Source: Chionis minor (taxonomy: Eukaryota > Chordata > Aves > Charadriiformes > Chionididae). Taken from it: DNA of 64,000 bases. Numbering within the stretch: the stretch's first letter is position 1; every line of letters starts with the position of its first letter. Where the stretch lies: positions 17,204 to 81,203 of the forward strand of contig VZSF01003495.1 of NCBI GenBank assembly GCA_013398295.1. Reading direction: 5' to 3'. Shown here in pieces: positions 12,201 to 26,100 of the stretch. The translations under genes and the position numbers were made by a program. The notes under the pieces were generated by a model, which was not told the origin of the DNA, did not search any database, and saw only the letters and a list, made by a program, of their open reading frames with translations.

Positions 12201-14255
12201 ATTTGGGAAAAAAGAGAACAAAAGTAAATCCTTCGTCTGCAAATACTGAGCTTGTTCTGGGTCCAAAGCGTCTCAGGCCACGCTCTGGTCATGGAGCAGC
12301 GCTCTGTGGAAAAGCCCTGCTCGACGCCCCAGAAGGATGCTGCTAAATAGCAGCTGGGAAAAAGCAAAGAATTCAGTCCATTGATTTGTATTTCTTTGTC
12401 CGGTTCCCTTAAGCAAAACCCTGCTAAATCTCAGCTGGGAGGTCATTGAATTACTGTAATTGATCCATTATTCCATGTCAATAGAAATGTTACTTCATAA
12501 AGTGCTTTGGGATCTTTTTATGTTTTTTTTTTTTTAGAAAAGTCTTTTGTATAATAAGATTATCGTTAAGCCTGATTAATTATGATTGAACACATTCCAG
12601 AATCCAAGATGAAGGCTCTAGAAACTACAGGCTTGAGTTGATGGTAATTTCACAGTACAGGCACTGAATTTTGGTTCATGCAATACAGAAATTAAGAGGA
12701 ACACCCGGATTTTTATGTTTTTGAAAATTTGTATCAATACAGTTTTAACTTTTCCCTTGGTGTAGCAAGATGCCCTGATTTGCCATGCCAGGCAAGTGTG
12801 CTGCTGCTGGTTCCTGGCAAGGAAACTAGGTCATTCATACCTCTTAAGCCTGATAGAGAAATGAGCAATTGAGTGAATTGTAACCTTTCTCTTTACAGCA
12901 AAGGATAAAATGAATGGGAAAATTATAGAAAGACCTTTGCTTTATTGAAAGCACACAAATGTACAGATAATTGCAAAAGCGGCAGAAGAAAGCTTTGAAT
13001 GCAAAAGCTTTTTTCGTAAAAGTAGAGTAATATTCCATACTAAAATTGCTGATATAACAGTGCTCTCTTTGTCACTGTGCAAATTTCTGCAGAATAATTT
13101 GTCTAACACCTTTTTTGTTGTTTCTGAATCAATTTGAAAACGGAGGAAGAGAAAGCAGAAGACTCCCGGGTCCAGTTTAACTAGACTAGACTAGACAGTT
13201 TAACTTCCAGGGTGTTTAACTAGAGGAGAGCAGTGGAATGTTCTGCCTGCCCCAGCGGGAGATGCTCGCACCGAACCTGAAACCAGAGGGGAAGACTTCC
13301 CTGTTGCAGGGTTCTGTCACCTTTACTCATGAAAAATAGCTGTTTATTTAATTAAGTTAATTCAATTAAACCCTTCCGTTTCTTTGGCTAAGATTGTATT
13401 TTCACATGTGGATGAGAATTGGTCCCGGTTTAGAGCATCCCAGATTTACATATAGATGCTTATAAAAATACAGTTTCTGTTCTGTATCATACTAGTTTAA
13501 TATAACTCTATATATGAGCCCACCTGCCTCTTTCCATGCACCAACGGATACCCGTAAAATCCATTTTTAATAGAGTTGTGAAAGTAAATCCAGTGCTTTT
13601 CGACTTGTGGAGGACAAGACCTTTCCAATGTTAAACCTTGTAATGGCAGGTATGGAATGACCCTGCTTCAGCATAGCATGAAGAGGAAGTACGTTCTTTG
13701 AAAGACCTGAAGTTCTGTTTGGAAGCACTGATTTAAATCTTTTTAAGGGAATGATTTCTTTGCAAAAATACTTATTGCTCAGTGCAAGTGAATCTGTACG
13801 GTAGAATACTGTGTTCTTTTTACTACTTGCGTGAAATGCTCTTACGGTACTAACTTCTTTGTGTGGTGTCTATTCTCTATGTGCTCCTTTATGGGTTTTG
13901 CCTCTGTAGAATTGCATATTCTGTTTGCGTTGGACCATGACTAGTGTACGGATTTGCTTTCTGTAGCGCCAGTGATGTTCTGCCAGTGTTTTAGCAGGGG
14001 ATTCCCACAAGAATTTCCCTGCCTCTCCCCTGTGCCAGTCAGGAGTTGCGTGCACCAAGAATACGTGTACTTCATTTATTTAATTTGGGGAATGGGAAAA
14101 CAAAAGGCTCCCCGAAACAATACTGCCAGCTCACTAGCTGGTGCCGGAGGGGGAGGCTGCCCTGTCACAGGAGCTGGGTAGGACGACCAGTGGCCTGGAG
14201 TCCGTTCTCCAGTTCTGTTCCCGCTGTGAAACCTTGGCAACACTTTCCTTCCCCG

Positions 14256-14271
14256 CCCCCCCCCCCNCCCC
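14256..14271. repeat. Poly-C with an ambiguous base
   Basis: A C tract broken by a single N at 14267. It marks a sequencing or assembly uncertainty in a homopolymer. Confidence 0.9.
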
Positions 14272-14740
14272 GCGCTTTTTTTTTCCCGATTCCTTTTCTT
14301 TCATTTTTCGAGCCTTCTTTGTTTGGACTGTGAACAAAGACTGTTTTTAGGAAGTATTTGTACAGTGCCTATCTCGTTGGGGTCTGCTTTCCTTTGAGAT
14401 TGTTAGGTGCTTTTCTAGTAATTACAAAAATAAAACTAGCCACTAGTCAAGTAAGCTACCATCAAAGGGCTCTCACCAAGAGAATTCCACCTCCCAAATC
14501 TTCCAAAAAAACATGTGAAATCATGAAATGCAGATGATGGGTTTCCCTACATCATACGTGTACGTATATTCAGCTAATTGCAGAGATTCGTTCTGTTTGC
14601 AGCCTCTTCCCTTCCTTCTCCCCATGCCCCTCCTGCACCCCTCGAAGCACGTCCAAATACTGCGGGGAGGAGGCCGTGACCATCCACCAGGGGTAGGCTC
14701 AAGGGAGACCCCCTCCGTGTCTTGGTGGTGGTGGGCATTA

Positions 14741-14810
<70 letters not shown>
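14741..14810. repeat. (ATCT)17 tetranucleotide microsatellite
   Basis: Seventy uninterrupted bases of ATCT repeat, about 17.5 copies. Pure long tetranucleotide arrays are usually length-polymorphic. It creates an artificial Leu-Ser-Ile-Tyr repeat in one forward frame. Confidence 0.97.
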
Positions 14811-15270
14811 TTTCTGTGGGGAGGGTGATATGCCCCTGGGAATGCAGGAGGATGAGTAAAAGTAGCTTTAAAAAATGCAGCCTTAGAAAATGAAAGCGTC
14901 TGCTTGCAGTTTGCCCCATGAGCTGTTTTGGGAAGGATCCATGGATCAAGTGCCCCTCTTCTCACTTGGCAAAATACGTAAATGGGAGCATTTTTTCAGC
15001 CTGTCTTCACTGTCGGACTTTTTTCTGGTACCAGGATGATTTCAGATCTTCACAGACCTGAGCACTAGCAGCTCCCTTACACTGTCTGCTATGGCAGCAG
15101 GGATTGGAGTTTTTGGAAGAAAATTGTTCACTGATGTGGTGTTTGCAAATAAGTTTTTATTCCTATTGCTTTTAAAGAGATGGTGCATAAAATTAGTAAT
15201 GAAAAATTACTGTAACAGCAGCAAACTACCTCTTTGTAAGTTTGTAGTTACTAAAGGGAATGATTGTCAA

Positions 15271-15360
15271 GTATATATATATACATACATATAAAGTATA
15301 TGCATGAATGTGTGTGTATATATAAAAAATAAAGAATTATATATATAATTTTTTTTTTTA
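15271..15360. repeat. AT-rich (TA)n / (TG)n / poly-T cluster
   Basis: A mixture of short TA, CATA and TG repeats ending in a poly-T run. It is easily melted low-complexity DNA with no gene signal. Confidence 0.8.
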
Positions 15361-15412
15361 AGAATTGGCCCAGCTTATGCTCTTGCTAAAGCTCTTCAGT
15401 GTTCTGCGCCAT

Positions 15413-15438
15413 TCTAAGTACACAACTGTGTACTTAGA
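15413..15438. repeat. Perfect inverted repeat, 12-bp arms
   Basis: Arms TCTAAGTACACA and TGTGTACTTAGA pair perfectly around a two-base centre (AC). It could form a cruciform or be a dyad protein-binding site. No transcript or terminator context is visible. Confidence 0.85.
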
Positions 15439-16110
15439 CCTTAGCCCTTATACAAAGGCTATCTTTGTTTTTTGTGTGAAGTCATGATCTATTTAAAACT
15501 CCATGTTTTAATAATGAATTTTGCTGGAAACTGGAGGAAATGAATCTATGGGGTTTTGTCCTGATAAAAAACAAATTGGAAATTGCCAAGTCAACTGTGA
15601 ATAACTACACACGTCATATTTTGTTGTTTCTGCTTTCCAGTTTTGTTCCTCTTTTCTAGATGTTTCAGAAGAAATTATAAAGCTCTTATCAGTGACTTCA
15701 TATGAGTAAGTTCTACTTCCTTTCGATGCATATGCTGACTATGGAAATAAAATGAGAATGGAAAAAAGGCACTTCACACCTTTCATATTTGTTTCTGACA
15801 TTTCATTTAATTGTACTTGCAGGACTAACCATGTTTCCCCGTTCTCTGCTTCTTGCTGCCTTGATTCTTGGGTTTCCCCTGCCGCGCTCTGACATGGCTT
15901 CTAGAGCAGAGGGCTCTGGTGACATGCAGCCCTGGGCCTGAACTCTGCCAGAAATGTTTGCTGCTTAAGATAGTTGTTAGCGTTGCATGTCTGTTGTCAT
16001 TGTTGATGCTAATAATCTATTACTAGAACAATGAAATTTAACACACTTACTTGAACAAGGGGTATGAGACGGATGTACCACAGATCTTTTTTTTTCTTTT
16101 TTGTATGTCA

Positions 16111-17165
16111 TCATAGAATGGTTTGGGTGGGAAGGGACCTTAAAGACCATGTAGTTCGAACTCCCTGCCCTGGGCAGGGACACCTCCCACCAGACCAGGT
16201 TGCTCCAAGCCCCGTCCAACCTGGTCTTGAACCTCCAGGGATGGGGCAGCCACAGCTTCTCTGGGCAACCCCGGCCAGGGGCTCACCACCCTCACAGGCA
16301 GGAATTTCTTCCTAATATCTCATCTAAATCTCTCCTCTGCCAATTTGAAGCCGTTACCCCTTGTCCTACCACTACGTTCCCTTGTAAGAAGTCCCCCTCC
16401 ATCCAGATTTCTTGTAGGCCCCTTTCAGGTACTAGAAGGGGGTCTAAGGTCTCCCCGGAGCCTTCTCTTCTCCAGAATGAACAACCCCAATTCTCCCAGC
16501 AGAGGGGCTCCAGGCCTCAGATCATCTTCGTGGCCTCCTCTGGCCCTGCTCCAAGAGATCCATGTTCTCCTTATGTTGGGGGATCCAGAGCTGGACATAG
16601 TAGTCCAGCAGGGGTGTCATAAGAGCAAAGGGGCAGAATCCCCTCCCTCGTCCTGCTCCCACACTGCTTGGGATGTAGCCCGGGATGTGGTTGGCTTCCT
16701 GGGCTGCCAAGCGCACATTGCTGGCTCATGTTGAGCTTCTCATCAACAACACCCAAGTCCCTCTCCTCAGGGCTGCTCTCCAGCCATTCTCTGCCCAGCC
16801 TGGATTTGTGCTTGGGATTGCCCCGACCTACATGCAGAACCTTGCGCTTGGCCTTGCTGAACTTCATGAGATTGGCCACCTCTCCAGGTCCCTCTGGGTC
16901 TTCCCTTCCCTCCAGCGTGTTGGCTGCACCACACAGCTTGGTGTCATTAGCAAACTTACTGAGGGTGGACTCAATCCCAACATCCATGTCACCAACCAAG
17001 ATGTTAAATATTTAATACCGGTCCCAGTACCGACCCCTGAAGAAACTCATCACTGCTCGCCACTTGGACATCAAGCCATTGACCACAACCCTTTGAATGC
17101 AGCCATCGAGCCAGTTTCTCACCCACCGAGTGATCCATCCGTCAAATCTGCATCTCTCTATATTA
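16111..17165 (-). mobile_element. CR1 retrotransposon fragment (3' part, inactive)
   Basis: The + strand starts with TCATAGAATGG and a ggttgg/gggacct-like block, the reverse complement of the CR1 3' end, so the element lies on the - strand and is 5' truncated near 17165. Its - strand frames show the C-terminal part of the CR1 reverse-transcriptase ORF: a WVRNWLDG block near the 5' end, the catalytic-motif region, then the conserved tail. The usual FADD catalytic box reads FAND (16943-16954). Frames are interrupted by stops and shifts, so it is a dead copy. The exact 5' border is approximate. Confidence 0.93.
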
Positions 17166-20100
17166 AAGACCCATTCATCTAGTTTTTTTGCTGAATAATT
17201 TTTTCTTTTTACAAGAAAAATGAATAAACTCAAGTAGCTGAAGTTACTTGCATGTTTAACGTTCTTTTGACACCAGTTACACCCTACAAGTGATTTAAAC
17301 TTCTCTTTCTTTTTCCTGCAGGATCTTAAGGGGAAGTGTCTAAGTAAGTTGCAGAAATCTGAATGACCAGGGCAAAACTTTGTTTGGTTTGTTTAAGCCT
17401 GAAAAAGCAAAGATGTTGAGTTCTTAAAGGAATGCATTTTGGCAGCAGAGGTGACTGACAGCAAAGGTAGTTCCATTTTCTCAAAATTTATCCGGTTTTC
17501 AAAAATTTATCTTCCAACTGAACAGTGATAAAACTCAATTGCTGGCTTAATACCACCAAGGAAGCTCCAAGTGGATTGGAACAATCATGCTTGAAAGTTG
17601 CAATGCTCTTGTAGTAACTGCAGATTCAGGGGGAAAAATAATTGATAGTGTTTCATAAAATGTTTTTTTATTAATGTTTTAAACCAGCCTTAGTTTTTAG
17701 GGTAGCGTCTCAAAGTCGTATTAATGCATACGAGGAATGTTTCTGCTGTTGTACGAGAAGGAAATCCTGGCCATTACCAGAGATAGGTTTTAAAATGTTT
17801 AAAAAAAATCACTTCTGCTTCCTTGCTAGTGACTTGGACTAGGTTAGGAAATGTGGAAAACCTGTATGGCTCACAGAAAGACAGAAAGCAGCCTGAGTTG
17901 ACTGCCCACACAGTCACCTCTGCGCAGGAGGAAATTGCAAAAATACGTATTGCAAACCACAGACCATCCCTGAATATAACAGATGCCTCTATCAATCTCC
18001 ATTTTCGTGAGCTGGTGTACCATTTCACTCTCAGTTGTTTTGCTTGGGAAGCTGTAACATACTCACACAGTGCACTCATGTAGCTCTCATTAATAATTGT
18101 GAATTTGTGTTGGTTATTTGAAAGTTACTACTCCATTCAAAAACAATGTCTCTTTTGCATAGTATGGCTTGAGTGAGTCGTTGCATCCTCTGGGGTTTTT
18201 GGTGATTTTTGCTGCATGTCACTACTGATACTATTAATACACAGCAATTCAAGTGTCTCCAGCAGATATATAGTGGTGCAGTTAGGCAAGCTGGCAGCGT
18301 TTTCCTTTGTTTCGCTCACAGGTGAATGTAGTTGTCAGAGTACTAAATAATGGCTAAACAAATGACAGGTATTGCTTTGTTCCCTGTTTTGCCGTGGACA
18401 TGATTTGCAGTGTTAGTTTATCCTTAACGATGACCTTTTTTTTTTTTTTAATTCTATCTCTATTTTCTTCTTCCAGCAAGAGGTTATCGATAATCTAAAA
18501 GCTACTAGCAACTGAGAGAGAATTCTTCATTTCTTTGAGTGTGAAAGATTCTAATAAAAACCTTCAAGAAGATTACAAGAGGCTCGCATAGTAATAAATA
18601 GCCATTTGCTTGTCATTTTTGTTCCATTTATTCTTTCTCAATAAAAGACAAAAGTCTGGGGTTGTCTTTTCAGCTTTGCACATCTGATATCTTGCCTTGT
18701 TACTAGGAGACGTGGTATGATATGTATGTTACTTTCCTCAAGCACAGTGTATTAGCCACTTAATCACAGGAATGTAAGCTGGTAAGAGTCTGTTGCTATT
18801 TAGCTGTTAGAAAGTCTAAAACAGGAATGCTTTTTTTTGGTTTGTTCAGACAGTCTTGGAAGAAACCTGGCTGTCCTTTCCAGACATACCTGGATAAATG
18901 TGATTTCTATATGCATATCAAAATATGCGTATTTTTGACTGTTGATAATCCATGTATGCGATTCCTGCACTTTCTTGGCCTTCTGCTGTGCCTCAGTTGT
19001 CGCCTTTGTCTCTCCCTGGCAGGCTACCTTTTAAAGAAAAGAATAATACATCTCAACTGCTGCCATGTGAATTCCCCTGATCTTGCTGAGCTTCCTCGGT
19101 AGTCAACAGTGTGGCTTTTTAATCTGGTTTCCTGAGGAAGTGAGGTTTATGCAATTGTGCTGTCTGTCCCTCATTGCTCTTGAGACTGCAGGCTCATTTC
19201 AGAGCAGGTTGACGAAAAGGGTAAAGAGCTCCAGAATAATTTTTTTTCTTCTTCTTCTTTTTCCTTTCAGTTTTTCCAAAACTCATTAGCCAAATAGGCA
19301 GTTTCCTAGAGAGGAGGAGACGTGTGGGCGAACCCGTCAGGTTGGCAGCTGCCAGCTGGGCAGTGGCCACACGAGTTGCTCCAGACTAGCCCCATCCCGC
19401 GCAAATCCGTGCCTGCTGGGGACACAAGAACGGTGCAGTGGGAAGCTGGCACTAGTGCAAGGGGACAGAGCCAGAAATGGGGAGGACTGGGCCAGGTGAG
19501 CCACGCCAAGCTGCGGCTTGGCTTTCGGCTGCAGCGGGAGCTGGGCTACTCTGCTTTGTGGCTGTTCAATTTTTAAGCCTTTTCAGCCCTTCCCCATTGC
19601 TTGTTTGTAGCAGTTGGTGTTTTACGGTGTTTTACAGTGTTTTGCTATGTTTATCGTAGCAGATTTGGTTCTGCTCTTCCTCGAGTTTGCATAGGAATTG
19701 GGATTTTGCTTTCAGTGAAACTTTGCTGTTAGTGGTTACGAAGATGTGACAGTGTGGACAGCTGCGGGAATGCAGGAAAGCGTGGAGAATCATCACGCTC
19801 TCTCTGATCCGCTGCCGTGTAATCAGCAAAACTTAGTTTTACTGTGATGTCATAAAATAAGTAAGGTTTTTGCATTTTATTTGTATTAGGCTTTTCTATT
19901 TGTGGTCTTGTAAAGAAATGTTGAAATCCTGTTTGGCTGGGGAGAAAAACAGGTAGAAATACATGGATTAGGCTGTTTGCTCCCTGCTTCGCAGAAGGAT
20001 GGACTACCTTCCCTTCGGGCTTTCTCCACTCCTCTACTAGCAGTCTAGGGATGGTGTATGTATAAATGTAACGTTACTTCATCTTCCTGCTGCGAGATGT

Positions 20101-23100
20101 TCTTGGGGAAGACATTTTTTCATACCGTTTTTGGGGTTTTTTTTTCCTTCTCTCACAGAAAAGATGCTCTTGTGCAGAGGCAGAGATTGCTGTGGCGAGA
20201 GAGGAGTCAGAAAGGGATCCAGCTTAGGATATTTCTCCCAGCAGTTCTCCCTTGGCCCCAGATGGGTGGGAGATATCAGCCACTCCTTTAGGGGCTCTGG
20301 GACACCAGTGGTGTCTCCTCTTCCCCCACGTGGGACAGGGGGAATGAGGAGGGAGCTCCAGGGAAAAGGCAGCAGCTGCTGGGGCCGGCTGGAGCAGCTG
20401 CGGGAGCAGCCACCGCCACTCGGGTTTTCTGCAGAGAGACTCCGCAGCCTGGCGGCTCTTCCCAGTCTTGTGCCCAGCTGGCTTGTGACTGTTCCCATGG
20501 TGTCTTCACCTCCACTTTCTCCATGGCTGTCCTTTCGTATGGCCCACAACTCGGTTCCCCTCACTCCTCCTGGCGTAACTTTTTACAGCAGCCCGCCATA
20601 AATGGGAAGTAAACGCACAGTGGAATTTGGAGTGAGTGGCCTTTAGCCGCCATGTTTGCAAACCCAAAACGGTCTGTCGTGTAACACAGGCGTCTTGGTG
20701 TCCTCCAAGGGGAGGCTGAGGAGAGCAGACGTCAAGCTAGTGTGCCAAGGAGGAACTCCCTATTTAACACCTGTTATTAAATAACCTTTAGCAATTCCTG
20801 TGTGTTCAGGGACAGTGCATGGAGACTTTTTTCACGTGCCAAATTTCCATGCATTAGTAATAGTTAATAGTAAACTGATGTCTGTGGAAATTGCTGTTGC
20901 TTTGTGGGAAATATTTGGCAGCGAGTGTTGCGCTTCGGCCAGAAGCATTGCCTTCATGTCACTGTACCTAGCAGCTCTTGAATTGATACAAATTCATTTT
21001 ATATCGAATTTAATCAGTTTGATGAAACTCTGTTGGCCGTCCTCGCCGGGATTTTGGTGCCGGGCCTCAGTTTACCGTGGGTTATTTTGGTTGCCTTTTA
21101 ATGGGAACTCGGACAAGACCCAAGGAGGGGGAGTGTGGCGTTGGCGTGGAGTCAGGGTCTCGCCAGAGGAGCAGCTGTGGAGCGGTGTGTCACAGAGCCC
21201 ACCCTGCTTTTGCGGGTTGGCTTTTCTTCTGCAAGGGACAGCAGAACCATCAAGGTGATGATCTGTGTCATACTGTGCGCGATACTCGTCCGTAACAGAA
21301 GTGCTACCCTGCATTTGAACGATAAGCTGATGCTCCTTATGGAGCCTTCCTGAAACTCGTCATCCTTGCTACAGACACAGCTCTGCAACAGGTTCATCCT
21401 TGTCAAGCCATTTTTAATTGCGATTGAGCATTAATTCCCATCTGTGCACAAATTCCTGTATGTAAATAAAGTTCTAGTTCTCCAGCTCCTCTTCGGAGGG
21501 CTCTTACGATGCACTTGTTTCAAACAGTGGCCCCCCCCAGCATCTCTGAGAACTTCCATGCTTTTCAGCTGCAGGAAATTTGGTGAAAATTAAAGTCAGC
21601 GCGGGTAAAATTATAGTGATGGTAGTAAAACATTTTCTTCTGGTGTAGTCCCACGCAGCCTGGCTGTGAGGCATCTCCAGTGAGTAGGAGCATTACCATC
21701 AGCGAAGCCCCCTCCCCTTCCCACATTTATTTCCATGGTAACCCAGGGAAGGCATTCTGCAGCCTCAAAACTACTTTTGCTCTTTCATCATGCAAGCTGG
21801 TATTGTCACAGGCTGAGTGTATTCCTACAGCTTTGAATGAATATAAAAAAAAAAAGGAAAAAAAAAAGCTGAATTTGGACGGGCAGTTGTTATTTGGGAG
21901 GCCCTACAGCAGGAAAGAATGGGCAACCTTCAAGTGACCTAGTGTCCGTACGTTGCTTAGTAAGGGAAAAACAGTCTTGCTTCATTAATTGATTAACTTG
22001 GAGGGTGGGGGTTATCAGAATTATCCTTCTGTGAAGCGAATGCAGCGATTTCCTGCAACGGCTTTGAGGTGGGGGGGGGCGGAAAGGGGCAGATGGCTGG
22101 CCAGGCTGTGCTGGTGAGCCACGGGTAAGCTTGCATGCTGGGCGCTGTTGCAAATCTTGCTTTCTCATGGAGTCTTTAATGTCTTTTCAGGTATCGTTTA
22201 GAAAATGGTGTCTTAACAGATGCCTGCTCTTTGACTATATTATGGATTTGCCTTTTATTGGCGTAGAAGTGGGGGTGTTTTGCGGCATTTGGCAATGTGT
22301 ACTCTGTGTGAGCAATTTAGAAGCTGGTAGTGAAGTGTTTGCTGTGTTTCCTGCTGTAATGAGCTGGATTGATTCTATGATCTCTACGGTGCATGCTTTC
22401 TAAAATCTGTATTTATGCAGCATTCGCATGTAGATGTTGAGAAGATTTTATTATATTTGAGCAGGCTAAGGCTATTTGATTGCTATGTGTGATAGGAGTA
22501 GCATGTGGAACCGGTAGTACTTGGGAAAAGAAAACCAATTTCTTGCGAACAGTATCTGCAAACGGGGAAGAATGAAATGATGTTGTAAGTAATTATTTTT
22601 TAAATATTCTGGAAGCAGCAACCTGTCTGATAAAAGCATGGTCGGAAACATTTCAAACTATCCTTGTCTTGTGTGATAAATGGACTGGATGGATTATTAT
22701 TTTTCATTTTCTGCGTGTGTCTGTTTCCATGTTGTCCGAGTACATGAATCACAGTGCAGTAATAGTATTGATTAAAATATGCCAGGTTTGCTGCCTGATC
22801 AAAAGATTGGATTGCCATTTGATTGGCTTGTGACAAGCTGGCAGGATTTTTGTTTTTCCTTCCTTGCATTATTTGGCTGGGAAGGGGTAGAAATGTAGCT
22901 TTCTTCTAAATGTGTCTGAAGTACATAACGGCTGTGAAGTCACCATGACAACATGGGGACCTGGATCAGATATTCCCTCCACCCCTTTTCTGTTTTGTTG
23001 TTTTCTAAATATTTCTTATTTATGCATTCTCTGAGATGTTTGAGGGGAATATCTTGCAGCTTCTGTTGGTATGGGACTTTTAAAGACAGCCAGCTCTTAA

Positions 23101-26100
23101 AGTAAATTATGTTTATAGGATTTTCTTTGATTAAGCACAGTCCAATATATATAATTTGCTGTACAACTAAGATGGGGTCCAAACAAGGACATGAGCACCT
23201 TTGGCAGGAGCTGAGGGGCTGCCTTTCCCGTAATTCCGATGTTATAGCCCTGAAAGCTTCTGCTGAGCACCTGCATGATCCTGTGTTTTCATGGTGTTGC
23301 TATTTGGGATGTGGAGCCTGGGGACTTCTCAAAGTTACATACGAGCTAAGATGTAACAGCATCTTTGTTCAGGCATGGCTGGAGTTTGGAGCAAGCTCAG
23401 GGGTGGCAAGAAAAAGATCTGATCGTGGTCAAGAAACAAATAGTTTTTCCATTCTTCTTTGGTGAACGCACCTCCCAGGTAGGAAGAGGGTGGAGGTTTT
23501 TGCAGGATGTGGTACTAGCCGTTCCTTCCCACTCACTGGGACTTACTAAAGACGCGCTTCCTGGGGTGGAGTGATACTTGTGTTCGGTTCCCCTCTCAGT
23601 CTGAGGCACTCAAATTTCACCACTCACAGATTTTTTTCAGCCTGCCAAGGGTTAGACCGTGCAAGGCGCTTCAAGCTCTTCTGAAGGGCTGGCACTATTG
23701 AGAAGGGAATGAAAGACGCTGTGGGCTGGAGAGGGTGTACAGGAAAGGCAGTGACTGCAGCACGGTGCTTAAGAGGCTTTGTTGAGGAGTGGTGGTGGAA
23801 GAGCATCTGGCTTCTGATCTCCACTCCCACAGCTGCAGGCACATGCATGGAGTGCTTTCTTTGCATGGGGGCTTACTTTGTGGTTAGTGTTTTGGGGGGA
23901 CCAACTCGGGAATCTTCTAGGTGAGTATTTACTTTGGGGAGTAGACAACTTACCTGGACATCTCTCCCTAGTGCCTTTATCTGCCTGCTCTTGGCAGGGT
24001 TAGGAGGATGGGAAGGAAGGTGTTTGTCCCATACTTGAACAGCAACCTGTGTAATTTGTAGTGAATTTAGTGAAATAATGCGTAGTAGCAGATGTTCTGT
24101 GGAGGTGATGTTTCAATGTCGGCAGAGGGTAATTATATACTGCTGAGTTATCATCATACTTCTTGATGGAAAAACCACGCCATAATTTGGGTAAATGGAA
24201 GTAAAAATCATTGCAGTTGTCACTTGTGCCTCTGTAGACCTGAAGAAGTGTAGTATCTGATGTCTTCTGAGAAGATACGGATTTACTCGCCCTTGTGGCA
24301 GAGTTGTGAGCATGTTGCAGTATTGAGGCAATTGAAAACCAAATTCAACATGACCGTGACTTTTGTCTTTGTCTTATTACCTTACATGCTTGACACAAGA
24401 AGGTAAAAAACTGGACTTTTTCCTCTCTTCTCCCATCAACGTGGTGTTTTACTTGCTGCCACAAGAATAATAGAATTACTTTTTTTAATTTGGAAAAGTG
24501 TTGAGTTCTGTCTTCTGGAGCAGAAGTTCCAAATAATGTTTAACAGGAATCATCTAGAGCTGCGTAGGATTGTGTCCGTTGAAGAACTGCGTGTCTACAT
24601 GACACAGCCTGTTTCCCCTTCTCCTTAGCGTTACCTGATGTTATCATTCCAAATACAGCAACTGTGCAGAAAATCCAGTCCTTCGGAAATTCATCTCAAG
24701 TGTTTAAGAAAAGATTTAATTTGAGCCAGAGGCTCAAAACAATGAGATAAATCAGTGATGAGAACAACAAGTAAGAGCAAGACTCTGATGGAGTTAGGTT
24801 ATACAGATTTTTGTGGTTACATACTTTGCTTTCAAGATCCTTAAAGTTAGCAAACATACCATAAATGCTAGAGGCAAAAAACTTGAAAGTCATGAAAATA
24901 AGATTAGTTCACAATCAAACCAAAACAACCCCCTCCTAACCCAGCCTCCCCCCAACCACAAACAACAAAACACCTCTTGTTCCCAAGGGCTGAGCCAAGC
25001 GTGGTGCTTTAAGGAAATGCAAACGAAAAGAAATTCCTGTGGATGTGCGACTGTCCAATGGGGCTAGGACAGAGTGGATGAAGATGGCATTACAGCATTC
25101 TTGGTACTTAAGGGTCCTGGAGATTGAAGTGGTGCTTTTTACTCCAGCTGATGTTAGCAGTAGTGCTTTAAGAGCCCACTGACATGCACCTGAAATCAAG
25201 GCATTTGTAATTTTTTTTCCCTATTAATTTTGTCCTGTTAATTTTCTTAAGTGGGGAAAGGAAAGACTTGGTTTCAGTCCTACAGAATAAGATTATATTC
25301 ATTTGCAGTATTTTATTAGGAATAACCTGGTTTTGTTCTGTGTCAGACTGGCGCTAGCTTGCAGTGTAATCCTTCTTGGTCTTTCCCGGCACATGGGGAC
25401 TGTTGGCATATGGAGGACCATGAAGAACTACATCCAAGGTCCAAAAATTCTTTCCAATTTATTTCCCCAGACTCTTCCAAAAAAGTGAAGAATTCACCAT
25501 AGTGGATAAATTCACAATTCATTGTTAAAATTGAATCCTGTTTTTATAGACCTATTGTTCTTTGCGTCCTCCCCCCTCCAAAAAGAAAAAAACCCACGTT
25601 TCTACATTTGCAGGTTCCAAGAGGAAACCAAAATTGAGCATTTTCACTTAAGCATGGGATCAGTTCAAGTTTCATTTCCCCTACAAATGCAGATATGGCC
25701 TTAAAAAACCCTTGCCACAAAAATGATAGAGGTCTGGAAAAAACACTTCACTGAAAAATCTAAATGTCTCAACCTCTGTGGTTATCAAAGACAAGCTGGT
25801 TTTAACTTGGGTTAAATGTATGGAATGACTGGCCAAAATTCCATGGTCTGAGAGGTGGGAAGATGAAACTGTGGTTACTGTGCATGTAAAGGTGACTTTG
25901 TAAGAAGAAAGAAAAGTACCCATTTTTGGATGCTTCTTTCAGTACTGCTCATTCCCGTGAAAGTATTTTGACGCAGAACAAGAGGTTTCCATATTCTTTC
26001 CATGCCATTAGGCAGTACTTCTGCTTACTGGCCAGCTGAGTTGCTCTAAACCATATCATTCCTGGGGTTTTGCAGAGCACAAGACCCAGCAAAATAGCTG

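Larger units (their letters stand above)
2487..16110. other. Non-coding stretch with simple repeats
   Basis: About 13.6 kb in which I recognise no gene. The small open frames are on both strands, have no repeat-independent family signal and are not flanked by convincing paired splice sites. Simple repeats and one long palindrome in it are listed separately. Upstream intergenic DNA or FGD3 5' intron are both possible. Confidence 0.5.

Noticed and set aside
14528..14893. 121-codon frame with a Leu-Ser-Ile-Tyr repeat
   Set aside because: The repeat is the translation of the ATCT microsatellite.
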